Source: Kutzneria chonburiensis (GTDB taxonomy: Bacteria > Actinomycetota > Actinomycetes > Mycobacteriales > Pseudonocardiaceae). From it: 64,000 nucleotides of DNA. Location of the stretch: positions 806,001 to 870,000 of the forward strand of contig NZ_CP097263.1 in NCBI RefSeq assembly GCF_028622115.1. The letters run 5' to 3'. Below, piece by piece: positions 7,772-16,463 of this stretch. How positions within the stretch are numbered: position 1 is the stretch's first letter; the number at the start of each line of letters is the position of its first letter. Below the pieces are notes generated by a model, which ran no database searches, was not told the origin of the DNA, and was given only the letters and a program-made list of their open reading frames with translations. The position numbers and the translations under genes were made by a program.

Positions 7772-10700
7772 ATGCGGAAACTGCGAAGAGCGTTAGCCAT
7801 CGGCGTCGCGCTGGTCTTGGGCGCGGCAACCCCCGTCGTGGCGGCCGCCGCGCCGGACAGCGGGCCGAACCCGGCCTGTCCCTGGGTCGGCTCGCACGCG
7901 CCGACCGACGTCAAGGTGTCGCGGGTGCTCGGCCGGATGACCCTCGACGAGAAGATCACCATGGTGCACGGGGCCGCGAGCTCGGCCTACACCGGCATCG
8001 TCCCCGGCAACACCAGGCTCTGTGTCCCGGCGCTGAAGATGCAGGACGGGCCGGTCGGCGTCCGGATGACCGACACCACCCAGCTGCCGGCCGCGGCCGA
8101 TCTCGCCGCGAGCTTCGACCCGGCCCTGGCCCACAGCTACGGCAAGGTGATCGGGGCCGAGGACAAGGCCAAGGGTGTCGACGTGGACCTCGGGCCGACG
8201 ATCAACATCGTGCGCGATCCGCGCTGGGGCCGGGCCTTCGAGAGCTACAGCGAGGACCCGTTCCTGACCGGGCAGATCGGCGCCGCCGACATCGAGGGCA
8301 TCCAGTCCCAGGGCGTGATGGCGCAGGTCAAGCACTTCGCCGTGTACAACCAGGAGACCAACCGCAACACCGTCGCCGACAACGCGGTGGTCGACGACCG
8401 GACCGTGCACGAGATCTACACCGCCGCCTTCGGCGCGATCGTCGACCAGGCCAAGCCGTCCTCGGCGATGTGCTCGTACTCGGCCGTCAACGGCGTTTTC
8501 GCCTGTGAGAACGCGTATCTGAACAACATCCTGAAGAACCAGTTCGGCTTCGACGGCTTCATCACCTCCGACTGGGGCGGCACCCACAGCACCGTCGCCT
8601 CGGCCACCGCCGGCATGGACATGGAGATGCCCGGCGGCGACTTCTTCGGCGACGCCCTCAAGGCCGCCGTGCAGAGCGGCAAGGTGGCGCAGAGCCGGGT
8701 CGACGACATGGTCACGCGCATCATGCGCGAGGAGTTCCGGTTCGGGCTGTTCGACCACCCGTCGCCGGACACCCCGACCGCCGTCGCGTCCACGCCGGCC
8801 AACGTGGCCACCGCGCGCAAGGTCGCCGAGGACGGCGCGGTGCTGCTGAAGAACCAGGACAACGTGCTTCCGTTGAACGCCAAGAAGGTGCACTCGATCG
8901 CCGTGATCGGCGACGGGGCCGGCAAGGACGCCATGACCGCCGGCGGCGGCAGTGCGGTCGTCGCGGGCACGGGCACCGTCACACCGTTCGACGGCATCAA
9001 GGCCCGCGCCGGGGCTGGCGTGGACGTCCAGTACGCGCAAGGCAATCTGAGCTCGAACGGCCAGCTGCCGGCGATCGACAGCACGTACTTCACCGGCAAC
9101 GGCCTGTCGGGCCAGTACTTCAACAACAAGACCCTCGACGGCACGCCGGTCGCCACCAGGACCGACCCCACGGTGTCCTTCGACTGGACCGGGAAGTCGC
9201 CCATCGCCGGCCTGTCCACCACGAACTACTCCGTGAAGTGGACCGGTACGCTCAACCCGCCGGAGACCGGCACCTACACCTTCGGCCTGTCCAGCGACGA
9301 CGGCAGCCGGCTGTTCGTCAACGGCAAGCAGGTCATCGACAACTGGCGGGACCAGGCCAGCCACACCGAGACCGCCACGGTCGACCTGACCGCCGGCACC
9401 CCGGCCCAGATCGAGGTCGACTACTACCAGTCCGGCGGCGACGCGACCGTGAACCTCGGCTGGTCCCGCCCGAACCAGGATCTCCAGGGGCAGGCGGTCG
9501 CGCTGGCGGCCAAGTCCGATGTCGCGATCGTGTACGCCAACGACTTCGAGTCCGAGGGCAGCGACCTGGCGAACATCGAGCTGCCGGGCACGCAGAACTC
9601 GCTGATCTCGGCCGTCGCGGCGGTCAACCCGAACACCGTCGTCGTGCTCAACACCGGCTCCGCGGTCACGATGCCGTGGCTGGACAAGGTGAAGGGTGTC
9701 TTCGAGGCGTGGTACCCGGGTCAGGAGTCGGGCAACGCCATCGCCCGGCTGCTCTACGGCGACGTCAACCCGTCCGGCAAGCTGCCGGTGACCTTCCCGA
9801 CGTCCATGGACCAGGTGCCGGCGGCGACCGCCGCGCAGTGGCCCGGCGTCGGCGGCCAGGTGCGGTACTCCGAGGGCCTGAACGTCGGCTATCGCTGGTA
9901 CGACACGAAGAACCTGACGCCGGCCTACCCGTTCGGCTACGGGCTGTCGTACACCAGCTTCGCCTTCTCGCACCTGCACGTGGACGGCAACACCCTGCGG
10001 GAGAACGGAAAGATCCGAGTCAGCGCCGACGTCACCAACACCGGCCGGCGCGCCGGGGCCGAGGTGGCGCAGCTGTACCTGTCGGCGCCGGCCTCGGTCG
10101 GCGAGCCGGCCAACCAGCTCAAGGGTTTCCAGAAGGTGGAGCTGGCCCCGCGGCAGACCAGGCGGGTGAGCTTCGAGCTCAGCGCCCAGGACGCCTCGTA
10201 CTGGAATTCCGACGCCCAGGCCTGGACGCTCGGCGTCGGCCAGTACACCGTCCACATCGGAGACTCGTCACGGAACCTGCCGCTGTCCGGCGGTTTCCGG
10301 GTCGACCGGACCTCCGGCCCGCGCTACACCAAGGTCGCCGCGCCGGCTTCGGCCTTGGGCGGCGGCACGTTGTCGGTGACCACGACCTTCACCAACGGGG
10401 CCACCGAGGACGTCCGGGACGCCGTCAGCTCGCTGACCGTGCCGGCCGGCTGGAAGGCAACTGCCAAGTCGCCCAACCACTTCCGGACTGTTCGGACCGG
10501 ACAGTCGGTATCGACGACGTGGTCCGTGACCGTGCCGACCGGGGCCACGCCCGGCGCGGCGACGCTCAAGGGCGGCACGCGATACCAGGGCTCCGGGCGC
10601 ACGTCGCCCGGTGACGGCACCGCGACTGTGCAGGTGGCGTACCAGAATCTGGCCGCTGCCTTCACAGATGTCGGCGTGAGCGACGACGCCAACCCGACCG

Positions 10701-11179
10701 CGGGCAACCTGGACGGCGCGGGGTACAGCTATTCGGCGCAAGCGCTTGCCGCTGTCGGTGTCACACCCGGGTCGGCCGTCGGCGGCTTCACGTGGCCGAA
10801 TATCCCCGCGGGTCAACCGAACACCGTCACGACGGCTGGACAGTTGGTGCAGCTCAACGGGACCGGCAGCACGCTGTCGTTCCTCGGCACTGGTACGAAC
10901 GGTGTACAGTCCGGATCGGTGACAGTCACCTATACGGACGGCACGACATCCAGCGGCGCCATCACCTTCGCCGACTGGTACAGCAACGCCGCCGTCGCCG
11001 GCTGCACACTCGTGGTGACCTCGCCGCACTGGAACCGCCCGGCCGGCAGCACATTGCCGGCCGATCACCAGGTCAGCCTGTACGCCAGCGCGATCCCGCT
11101 GACCGCGGGCAAGCAGATCGCCTCGATCAGCCTGCCCAGCAACGCCAGGCTGCACATCTTCGCGACGAACGTCGGCTGA
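7772..11179 (+). CDS. secreted GH3 beta-glucosidase with PA14 insertion
   Basis: A 1135-residue exported glycoside hydrolase. The signal peptide covers about residues 1-27 (basic start, VALVLGAATPVVAAAA). The GH3 N-domain carries the nucleophile in ITSDWGG (Asp267), with KHFAVYNQET upstream. The GH3 C-domain is interrupted by a PA14 sugar-binding module (about 438-570). An Fn3-like domain (about 735-850), a NEW3-like module and a C-terminal beta-sandwich of about 180 residues follow. It probably releases glucose or another sugar from plant oligosaccharides outside the cell. The ATG has AGGGGG about 7 bases upstream. Its 3' end is overlapped on the opposite strand by the read-through tail of the AAA regulator. 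Confidence 0.93.
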   Translation: MRKLRRALAIGVALVLGAATPVVAAAAPDSGPNPACPWVGSHAPTDVKVSRVLGRMTLDEKITMVHGAASSAYTGIVPGNTRLCVPALKMQDGPVGVRMTDTTQLPAAADLAASFDPALAHSYGKVIGAEDKAKGVDVDLGPTINIVRDPRWGRAFESYSEDPFLTGQIGAADIEGIQSQGVMAQVKHFAVYNQETNRNTVADNAVVDDRTVHEIYTAAFGAIVDQAKPSSAMCSYSAVNGVFACENAYLNNILKNQFGFDGFITSDWGGTHSTVASATAGMDMEMPGGDFFGDALKAAVQSGKVAQSRVDDMVTRIMREEFRFGLFDHPSPDTPTAVASTPANVATARKVAEDGAVLLKNQDNVLPLNAKKVHSIAVIGDGAGKDAMTAGGGSAVVAGTGTVTPFDGIKARAGAGVDVQYAQGNLSSNGQLPAIDSTYFTGNGLSGQYFNNKTLDGTPVATRTDPTVSFDWTGKSPIAGLSTTNYSVKWTGTLNPPETGTYTFGLSSDDGSRLFVNGKQVIDNWRDQASHTETATVDLTAGTPAQIEVDYYQSGGDATVNLGWSRPNQDLQGQAVALAAKSDVAIVYANDFESEGSDLANIELPGTQNSLISAVAAVNPNTVVVLNTGSAVTMPWLDKVKGVFEAWYPGQESGNAIARLLYGDVNPSGKLPVTFPTSMDQVPAATAAQWPGVGGQVRYSEGLNVGYRWYDTKNLTPAYPFGYGLSYTSFAFSHLHVDGNTLRENGKIRVSADVTNTGRRAGAEVAQLYLSAPASVGEPANQLKGFQKVELAPRQTRRVSFELSAQDASYWNSDAQAWTLGVGQYTVHIGDSSRNLPLSGGFRVDRTSGPRYTKVAAPASALGGGTLSVTTTFTNGATEDVRDAVSSLTVPAGWKATAKSPNHFRTVRTGQSVSTTWSVTVPTGATPGAATLKGGTRYQGSGRTSPGDGTATVQVAYQNLAAAFTDVGVSDDANPTAGNLDGAGYSYSAQALAAVGVTPGSAVGGFTWPNIPAGQPNTVTTAGQLVQLNGTGSTLSFLGTGTNGVQSGSVTVTYTDGTTSSGAITFADWYSNAAVAGCTLVVTSPHWNRPAGSTLPADHQVSLYASAIPLTAGKQIASISLPSNARLHIFATNVG

Positions 11180-14100
11180 TCGGTGCGCCGGACCGCTGGC
11201 CACCCCCAAAGGGTCAGCGGTCCGGCGTGTACACACTGGTAGCCGGTGGAGATCGTGCTGTCCAACACGGCTGCCACCGCCGGATCGGCGGCGCGGATCA
11301 CGTCCACCGCGCGTTTGATCGCCTTGCGCACCGAGGTTCGGGCACGCTCGGCCGGCCCGGTGAACGTGCGGCCGCGGCCGCCGAGCCCGGTGGTGACGTC
11401 CAGTTCGGCGGCGAGGGCGTCCAGCTCCCGCCGCAGCTGTTCGGCCCGTGCCGGCTCGGCGCGGGGAATCTCCTCGGCGATCTCCTGCGCCCGTGCGGCG
11501 TACGCGGCCCGGGCCTGATCGTCCAGAATGGACTGTTCCGACGACGCCTCGGCGCCCCCATGGGCCAGCTCGACCGCCGAGATCGACACGTCCGGATGGG
11601 CCAGCAGCCGGGCCAGGTGCCGCATCCCGATCAGGTCGTCGACCAGCACCTCCCGACCGGGAAAGCCGATGAGCCAACGGTTCTCGCGCCGCCGCATGGC
11701 CACGTGCCGCGCGGCCCGGCCGGCCGCCCAGGCCGCGGCCCGCTGCCCCATGCCCATCGCGGTCGCCTCGCGCGCGGCGCTGTCCAGCAGCTCCTCGGCC
11801 GCCCGGTGCTCGCCGCGCCGTCGCAGCACGGTCGCCAGGTCGGCCTGGCTCATCGCGGTCATCGGCCGGTTGCCGAGCCGCAGGTTCGCCGCCACCGCCC
11901 GCCGCAGATGCCCCTCGGCCAGGTCGACGTCGCCGAACGTGGCCGCGGCGATGCCCAGAGTCCGTTCCGTGGAGCCGAAACAGACCACAGCCATGGACGG
12001 CATCGTCGGCAGCTCGGCGAACGGCAGCAGCAGATCGTAGGCCTGCCGGGCGATATCGGCATCGCCGAGCGAGGACGCGGCCTCGACGATGGCCAGCATG
12101 CCGGACAGCCACGTGCTGGACTGCGGCAACACGTCCAGTCCCGGGGCGGTCAGCCGGGACAGCGTGGACCGGGCCCGGTCGTGCCGGCCGGTGTCGGCGG
12201 CCAGATGCGCGACCGTGGCCCGGAACGTGAACTCGGCCTCGATCAGCGTGGGGGAGTCGGCCATCTGCTCGGCCACGTCCAGCAGTTCGCCGGCCCGGCC
12301 CTGCAACCAGCGGATGGCCAGCAGGTGCGCCCCGTAGTAGGCCACGGCATCGGCGTCGCCGACCTCGTTGCCCAGCGCCAGGCAACGGCCGGCCGCCTCC
12401 TCGGCCTCGGCCAGCCGCCCCTCGCGGAACAGGCGCATCACGTCCAGCGCGGCGACGATGAACCGCACGCTGTGCACGTCCAGCAGGTCGACCCGGGTCT
12501 TGAGCTCGGCCAGCGACCGCTCGGCCCGTGGATCGCCCAGGTGGTACAGATCGACCGTCTGCCAGCACAACCCTTGCAACGCAAGGATGTCGATCCCCGC
12601 GGCGGCGGCGACCGCCATCAGCTCCTGCGCGATGCCCAGCCGCTCGTGCACGTGCTCGGGCGTCAGCAGGGCGTGGTGGCACAGGGACAACGCCTCGGCC
12701 AGCGCGCGATCGTCCTTCAGCTCACGGATCTCGTCCACGGCCTTGAGCACCTCGGCCACCGGGCCGCCGCTGTACACCAGCTCCGCGGCCAGCCGCAGCT
12801 CCAGCCGGCAGCGCAGGACGACCTCGTGCGCCGGCAACTCGGCCAGCGCTTTCCTTTGCGCACCGAGCATTCGATGTCGTTCGATCTGATCACGCCGTTC
12901 GTTGAGCCAGATGCCGCCCAACCCCAGCGCCGTTCGCGCGTACAGCACGGGATCCCGCTCGTCCTGTGCCGCGTCGGCCGCCCGGTCGTACAGGACGCGC
13001 GCCTCGGCCAGACGGCCGGAGGCCAGCACCGCTTCGGCCCACTCCAGCAGCAGTTCGGCCGAGGGTTCGCCGAAATTGGCCGCCTGGGCCAACAGTGCGG
13101 CCGCCTGCTCGTACGAGAACCGGCGCACCATCGTTGCCGCAGCTGAGCGGCACACCACGACGGCCCGCCGGGCATCCTCCGGCGAGCGCGGCGCGGCGTT
13201 GATCGCGTGATGGGCCTTGCGGGCGCTGTGGCTGACGATGTCCACCGCGCGGGCGTGGGCATCGAGCAGTTGCGCCGCCGTGAGCCGCGACAACGCCGCC
13301 CGGCGCACGAGATCATGGCTGTACTCGAACGAATCCGGGCCGCCAGTGGTCACCAGCCCGGCCTGCACGGCGTTTTCCGCGGTGTCGATGACCTGCGCCG
13401 CCCGCACGCCCAGCAGCGCCGCCGCCTCGGCCGAGGACACCGAGTCGCCGAGGATCGCGCTGGTGGCCAACAACTGCGCGGTGTCCGGCGTGAGCTGGGC
13501 AAACGACTGGTCGATCGCTTCCCTGAGCCCGCCGGCGAAATCGGCCGCGCCGAGCGCGATGAGCCGTCTCAGGAACAGCGGGCTGCCGTCGGTCAGCCGG
13601 TGGATGGTGTCGGTCAGCGGCGCTTCGAGCCGTTCGACTCCGTGCGTGACAAGGTAGTCCCGCGTCTCGGCGGCGTCGAACGGCCGCAGCATGATCGGCA
13701 GCGCCTCGGCACTGAGATCGAGGGAATGCCGATGCGTGACGACCATCGTCAACGGCAGCCGGGCCTTGGCCACGAACCGGGTCAGCAGCTGGGCCGCCGG
13801 GTCGGCCGCGTGCAGGTCGTCGATCACCACCATCGTCGGCCGCTGCGTCACCACGCGGGCCAGCTGGTCGGTCACCGCCTGGAACCGGGAAAACCGTTCC
13901 GGGTCAACACTGTGCAGGTCAACTACTTTTGGCTCGGAGCTGAGCAGACCGGCGGTCGGCGCCCCGCAGAGCTCGGCCAGCAGCGGCTGCCACGGCCACA
14001 GCGCCGGCGCGCCGTCCGACCAGCAACGACCCCACACCACACGGAGTCCGGCCGCCCGGGCGCGGTCCGACGCCTCCTCGCACAGCCGGGTCTTGCCCAC

Positions 14101-14202
14101 ACCGGCCGGTCCCGTCACCGCCACCAGACGCCCCCGTGCGGTGTCGCGCCAGGCGTACTCCAAGCGGCGTAGTTCCGCTGCCCTGCCGACGAATCGGTCC
14201 AC
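11065..14202 (-). CDS. large AAA/TPR regulator (AfsR/LuxR-like ATPase), probable 3' frameshift
   Basis: About 1045 residues from GTG at 14202 (VDRFVGRAAELRRL); upstream frame to 14256 is also open. A P-loop (GPAGVGKT, residues 31-38) and Walker B (MVVIDDLHAADPA) define a STAND-type ATPase, followed by a long TPR-like helical region. The C-terminus (GLGGRGRTFTGPAERA, SVRKAIKRAVDVI) is the family's winged-helix-like end. As written, the frame runs 115 bases antisense into the GH3 gene. Restoring one GT unit at about 11230-11236 yields a typical ending (QCVYTPDR) with TGA at 11214-11216, exactly at a hairpin. It is divergent from a LuxR-type regulator, a likely partner. Confidence 0.85.
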   Translation of the reverse strand: MDRFVGRAAELRRLEYAWRDTARGRLVAVTGPAGVGKTRLCEEASDRARAAGLRVVWGRCWSDGAPALWPWQPLLAELCGAPTAGLLSSEPKVVDLHSVDPERFSRFQAVTDQLARVVTQRPTMVVIDDLHAADPAAQLLTRFVAKARLPLTMVVTHRHSLDLSAEALPIMLRPFDAAETRDYLVTHGVERLEAPLTDTIHRLTDGSPLFLRRLIALGAADFAGGLREAIDQSFAQLTPDTAQLLATSAILGDSVSSAEAAALLGVRAAQVIDTAENAVQAGLVTTGGPDSFEYSHDLVRRAALSRLTAAQLLDAHARAVDIVSHSARKAHHAINAAPRSPEDARRAVVVCRSAAATMVRRFSYEQAAALLAQAANFGEPSAELLLEWAEAVLASGRLAEARVLYDRAADAAQDERDPVLYARTALGLGGIWLNERRDQIERHRMLGAQRKALAELPAHEVVLRCRLELRLAAELVYSGGPVAEVLKAVDEIRELKDDRALAEALSLCHHALLTPEHVHERLGIAQELMAVAAAAGIDILALQGLCWQTVDLYHLGDPRAERSLAELKTRVDLLDVHSVRFIVAALDVMRLFREGRLAEAEEAAGRCLALGNEVGDADAVAYYGAHLLAIRWLQGRAGELLDVAEQMADSPTLIEAEFTFRATVAHLAADTGRHDRARSTLSRLTAPGLDVLPQSSTWLSGMLAIVEAASSLGDADIARQAYDLLLPFAELPTMPSMAVVCFGSTERTLGIAAATFGDVDLAEGHLRRAVAANLRLGNRPMTAMSQADLATVLRRRGEHRAAEELLDSAAREATAMGMGQRAAAWAAGRAARHVAMRRRENRWLIGFPGREVLVDDLIGMRHLARLLAHPDVSISAVELAHGGAEASSEQSILDDQARAAYAARAQEIAEEIPRAEPARAEQLRRELDALAAELDVTTGLGGRGRTFTGPAERARTSVRKAIKRAVDVIRAADPAVAAVLDSTISTGYQCVHAGPLTLWGWPAVRRTDQPTFVAKMCSLALLGRLIEAICLPAVSGIALAYRLTW
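11187..11226. terminator. bidirectional hairpin terminator between GH3 and AAA regulator
   Basis: Perfect 12-base arms GCCGGACCGCTG (11187-11198) and CAGCGGTCCGGC (11215-11226) flank a 16-base loop, eight bases after the GH3 stop. On the other strand it begins at the presumed original stop codon of the AAA regulator (11214-11216). Confidence 0.75.
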
Positions 14203-14237
14203 GCATACAGATGAGCGCGCCCGGTTCGTCGGGATAC

Positions 14238-14266
14238 GTGACACGGGATGGCACATGCCGTGTCAC
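14238..14266. promoter_or_regulatory. operator-like inverted repeat in the divergent promoter
   Basis: GTGACACGG (14238-14246) and CCGTGTCAC (14258-14266) form a perfect 9-base inverted repeat with an 11-base centre. It sits 12 bases before the LuxR-type ATG and 36 bases before the preferred GTG of the AAA regulator. The spacing suits a dimeric DNA-binding protein controlling both genes. Confidence 0.6.
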
Positions 14267-14277
14267 GCCATCCAGGT

Positions 14278-14916
14278 ATGACAAGAATCCTGCTCGCCGA
14301 CAGCCAGCCGGTGTTCGTCGACGGGCTGTGCACGCACGTGACCCGCACCGCCGACCTCGACGTCGTCGGCGTCGCCGGCACCCACGCCGAGCTCGTCGAG
14401 CTGCTGCCAACCGCGGCCGCGGACGTCGTGGTGCTCGGCATCGGCCTCGACCTCGTCGAAGGGGCCGCGGAGAACGCGGCCGTGCTGGTCGTGAGCTCGT
14501 CGACGCGGGAGGAGGACGTCACCGCCGCGATGTTCGCCGGCGCCGCCGGATACGTGACGCGGCAAGCAGTTCCCGACGACATCCTCACCGCCATCCGGGT
14601 CGTGGCGCGGGGCGGGCTGTTCGTCACCGCCGACATGGCGCCGCTGGTGCGCAACCGGCTCGGGGCCGGTCGGGTGGACTCGTTCTTCCCGCAGTTGACG
14701 CCACGTGAACAAGACGTGCTGGAACTGCTGGTGCGTGACGCCGGCACCACCGCCATCGCGCGGCACCTCGGCATCACCGTGAAGACCGTGCAGAACCACG
14801 TCTCCAACATCCTGGTCAAGCTGCCGGCGCGGACCCGGACCGAAGCCGCTTGGCTGGCCCGGGAAAAGCTCCGTGCGCACCGCCCCGCTGTGCGCACGGA
14901 GCCCGCCATCAGCTGA
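14278..14916 (+). CDS. LuxR/NarL-family response regulator, atypical (no phospho-acceptor Asp)
   Basis: A 212-residue two-domain regulator: receiver (about 1-120) and LuxR HTH (about 138-200; LTPREQDVLELLVRD, TAIARHLGITVKTVQNHV). Where family members have Asp after the hydrophobic beta-3 strand, this protein has Gly54 (ADVVVLGIG). The usual conserved Lys is Arg/Thr (GYVTR) and the acidic pair is reduced to ADS. Control by phosphorylation is therefore unlikely; ligand binding or interaction with the divergent ATPase may replace it. ATG at 14278 (MTRILLADSQ) is preferred over an in-frame ATG 30 bases upstream, which lies in the inverted repeat. Confidence 0.9.
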   Translation: MTRILLADSQPVFVDGLCTHVTRTADLDVVGVAGTHAELVELLPTAAADVVVLGIGLDLVEGAAENAAVLVVSSSTREEDVTAAMFAGAAGYVTRQAVPDDILTAIRVVARGGLFVTADMAPLVRNRLGAGRVDSFFPQLTPREQDVLELLVRDAGTTAIARHLGITVKTVQNHVSNILVKLPARTRTEAAWLAREKLRAHRPAVRTEPAIS

Positions 14917-14924
14917 TCACCCGC

Positions 14925-14981
14925 TCAGCTGATCACGATGTGGGCCTGTCGCGACCTCGTGAACATCTCGCGGTTGTCCAT
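14925..14981 (-). CDS. possible 18-residue peptide MDNREMFTRSRQAHIVIS
   Basis: In the 182-base gap between the LuxR-type regulator and the HsdR_N-like gene, the minus strand has GGAG followed by 9-10 bases, ATG, 17 further codons and TGA. Codon choice is GC-ending in most positions. It lies downstream of the HsdR_N-like gene in the same orientation. No family is recognised. It may be a real small peptide, a leader, or a chance ORF. Confidence 0.3.
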   Translation of the reverse strand: MDNREMFTRSRQAHIVIS

Positions 14982-15098
14982 GTTCGATCGCTCCTGTGAT
15001 CGGGATGGTGACCCGTACATCCTCCGCCCAGGCCTCCCCGGGCGTCATGGGTCGCCCGTCCCGACCACACGGGAATTCCGTGACCCAAGGGGATCCGC

Positions 15099-16229
15099 TC
15101 AGACGGGGACGTCCTCCACCGGTGGGACCGGACCGAGATCCATGGCCTTCGCCAGGTAGCGTGCGACCGTCTTGCGCAGCTGGTCCGCGTGGCGGTAGAT
15201 ATCCTCGGTGTCGGTGATCGGCATCCTGGTCTCGACCTTGTTCTCGTCGAAGACACCGAGATACTTCCTCGAGCGGTTGAACCACAGCCGTGCGATCGGT
15301 TTGCGGTTGTTGTCGTCGAGGAGAACCCCGAAATAGGTCTTGGTGTCCCTGGCGACGATCCGGGCCGCGGCGACCTCGCTGCACACGATGGCCCGGACGA
15401 TCCGGTATCCCTCCAGTTCCTCCTCGGTCGTCACGACATCATCGACGTCGACCGGCCTGCTCTCCGGCTCCGGTTCGACCGGCATTTCGGTGGAAACGCT
15501 CACATACGCGTCCGGCCCGCCGAGCGCGTTCTTCAGTCGGTCGTTGACCTGTTCGTTGAGGAACTGCCGCGCGGCCTTGCTGACCAGCGGTACGAACTGG
15601 TCCCGGACGCGTTGGGTGAAGGAACCCTCGTAGACGCGGGTGGTCAGGAATCGCACCCACTCGTCCTCGGGCTGCTTGAACTGCGCGGCCAGGATCCGTT
15701 TGAGCTGACCGATGTACTTGAGCTCGCCGGCCGCGCTGATCACCGAGTCAAGGTCGAATGACTCCTTGGTGAGCTTGGCCAGCTCCGGCAGCAGTGTCTC
15801 GTCGATATCGGCGAGGTCCAGCACCAGGAACGGCTTGGCATCCATCCGGTTCGGCGCGTCGAGGTCGGTATAGAACTCGTACGTCTCGCCGTTGGTCAGG
15901 ATCGCGATCCGCGCGTTGGTCACCGCGAAGTACCGGAAGAGCTGGGAGGCGTGCTCGATGCGCAACGGGTCGCTGATCTTCTTGACCTCGATCAGCACCT
16001 GCACCTGGCCGCCGTGGGCGATCGCGTAGTCGATCTTCTCGCCCTTTTTCGTGCCCACATCCGCGGTGAACTCCGGAATGACCTCGGAGGGGTTGAAGAC
16101 GTCGTAGCCGAGCACGGTGCTGATGAACGGCATGACGAAGGCGTTCTTCGTCGCCTCTTCCGTCGCGATGTCGGCCTTGTGCTTGCGGATTTTCAGCGCG
16201 AGCGCCTGTGCTCTCTCCGCGATCTCCAT
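15099..16229 (-). CDS. orphan type I restriction HsdR_N-like nuclease domain protein
   Basis: A 376-residue protein whose N-terminal half matches the HsdR N-terminal (PD-(D/E)xK) fold. EATKNAFVMPFISTVLGYDVF is followed by GTKKGEKIDYAIA (catalytic Asp) and VQVLIEVKK (E-x-K). It lacks the helicase domains of HsdR, and no HsdM or HsdS is nearby. The C-terminal part (about 200-376) includes REFLN-like helices and a YFGVLLDD segment typical of the free-standing family. It may be a defence-related or repair nuclease; function is unproven. The ATG at 16229 is used. Confidence 0.82.
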   Translation of the reverse strand: MEIAERAQALALKIRKHKADIATEEATKNAFVMPFISTVLGYDVFNPSEVIPEFTADVGTKKGEKIDYAIAHGGQVQVLIEVKKISDPLRIEHASQLFRYFAVTNARIAILTNGETYEFYTDLDAPNRMDAKPFLVLDLADIDETLLPELAKLTKESFDLDSVISAAGELKYIGQLKRILAAQFKQPEDEWVRFLTTRVYEGSFTQRVRDQFVPLVSKAARQFLNEQVNDRLKNALGGPDAYVSVSTEMPVEPEPESRPVDVDDVVTTEEELEGYRIVRAIVCSEVAAARIVARDTKTYFGVLLDDNNRKPIARLWFNRSRKYLGVFDENKVETRMPITDTEDIYRHADQLRKTVARYLAKAMDLGPVPPVEDVPV

Positions 16230-16463
16230 GACGAAGCCCTTCCGGGTTTTCTGGCCTTTTCATGTGTGCGCTCTCACATCGACGACTGTTGGTGCTGTGT
16301 TACGTACGCCCGGGAATCGGAGTCGATCTGCCGCGCCGTAGCCGCGCTGACATGGGGCCGGTCGCGGGGCTGAGCGTTACTCGGGCCACATGCGGCCGAT
16401 CGGTCGATGTCCGTGAGGTACGGTTTGGGCGTTTCGACAACTGCATGTTCCAAGGGGGGAACG
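16230..16463. other. intergenic region with no recognised feature
   Basis: The 234 bases between the divergent HsdR_N-like and RCC1 genes must hold both promoters. I see no convincing palindrome, RNA gene or ORF. The only clear element is the AAGGGGGGAA Shine-Dalgarno of the RCC1 gene at its right edge. Confidence 0.4.

Noticed and set aside
15070-15086. near-palindrome around GAATTC downstream of the HsdR_N-like gene
   Set aside because: One-base asymmetry and no regulatory context; likely chance.
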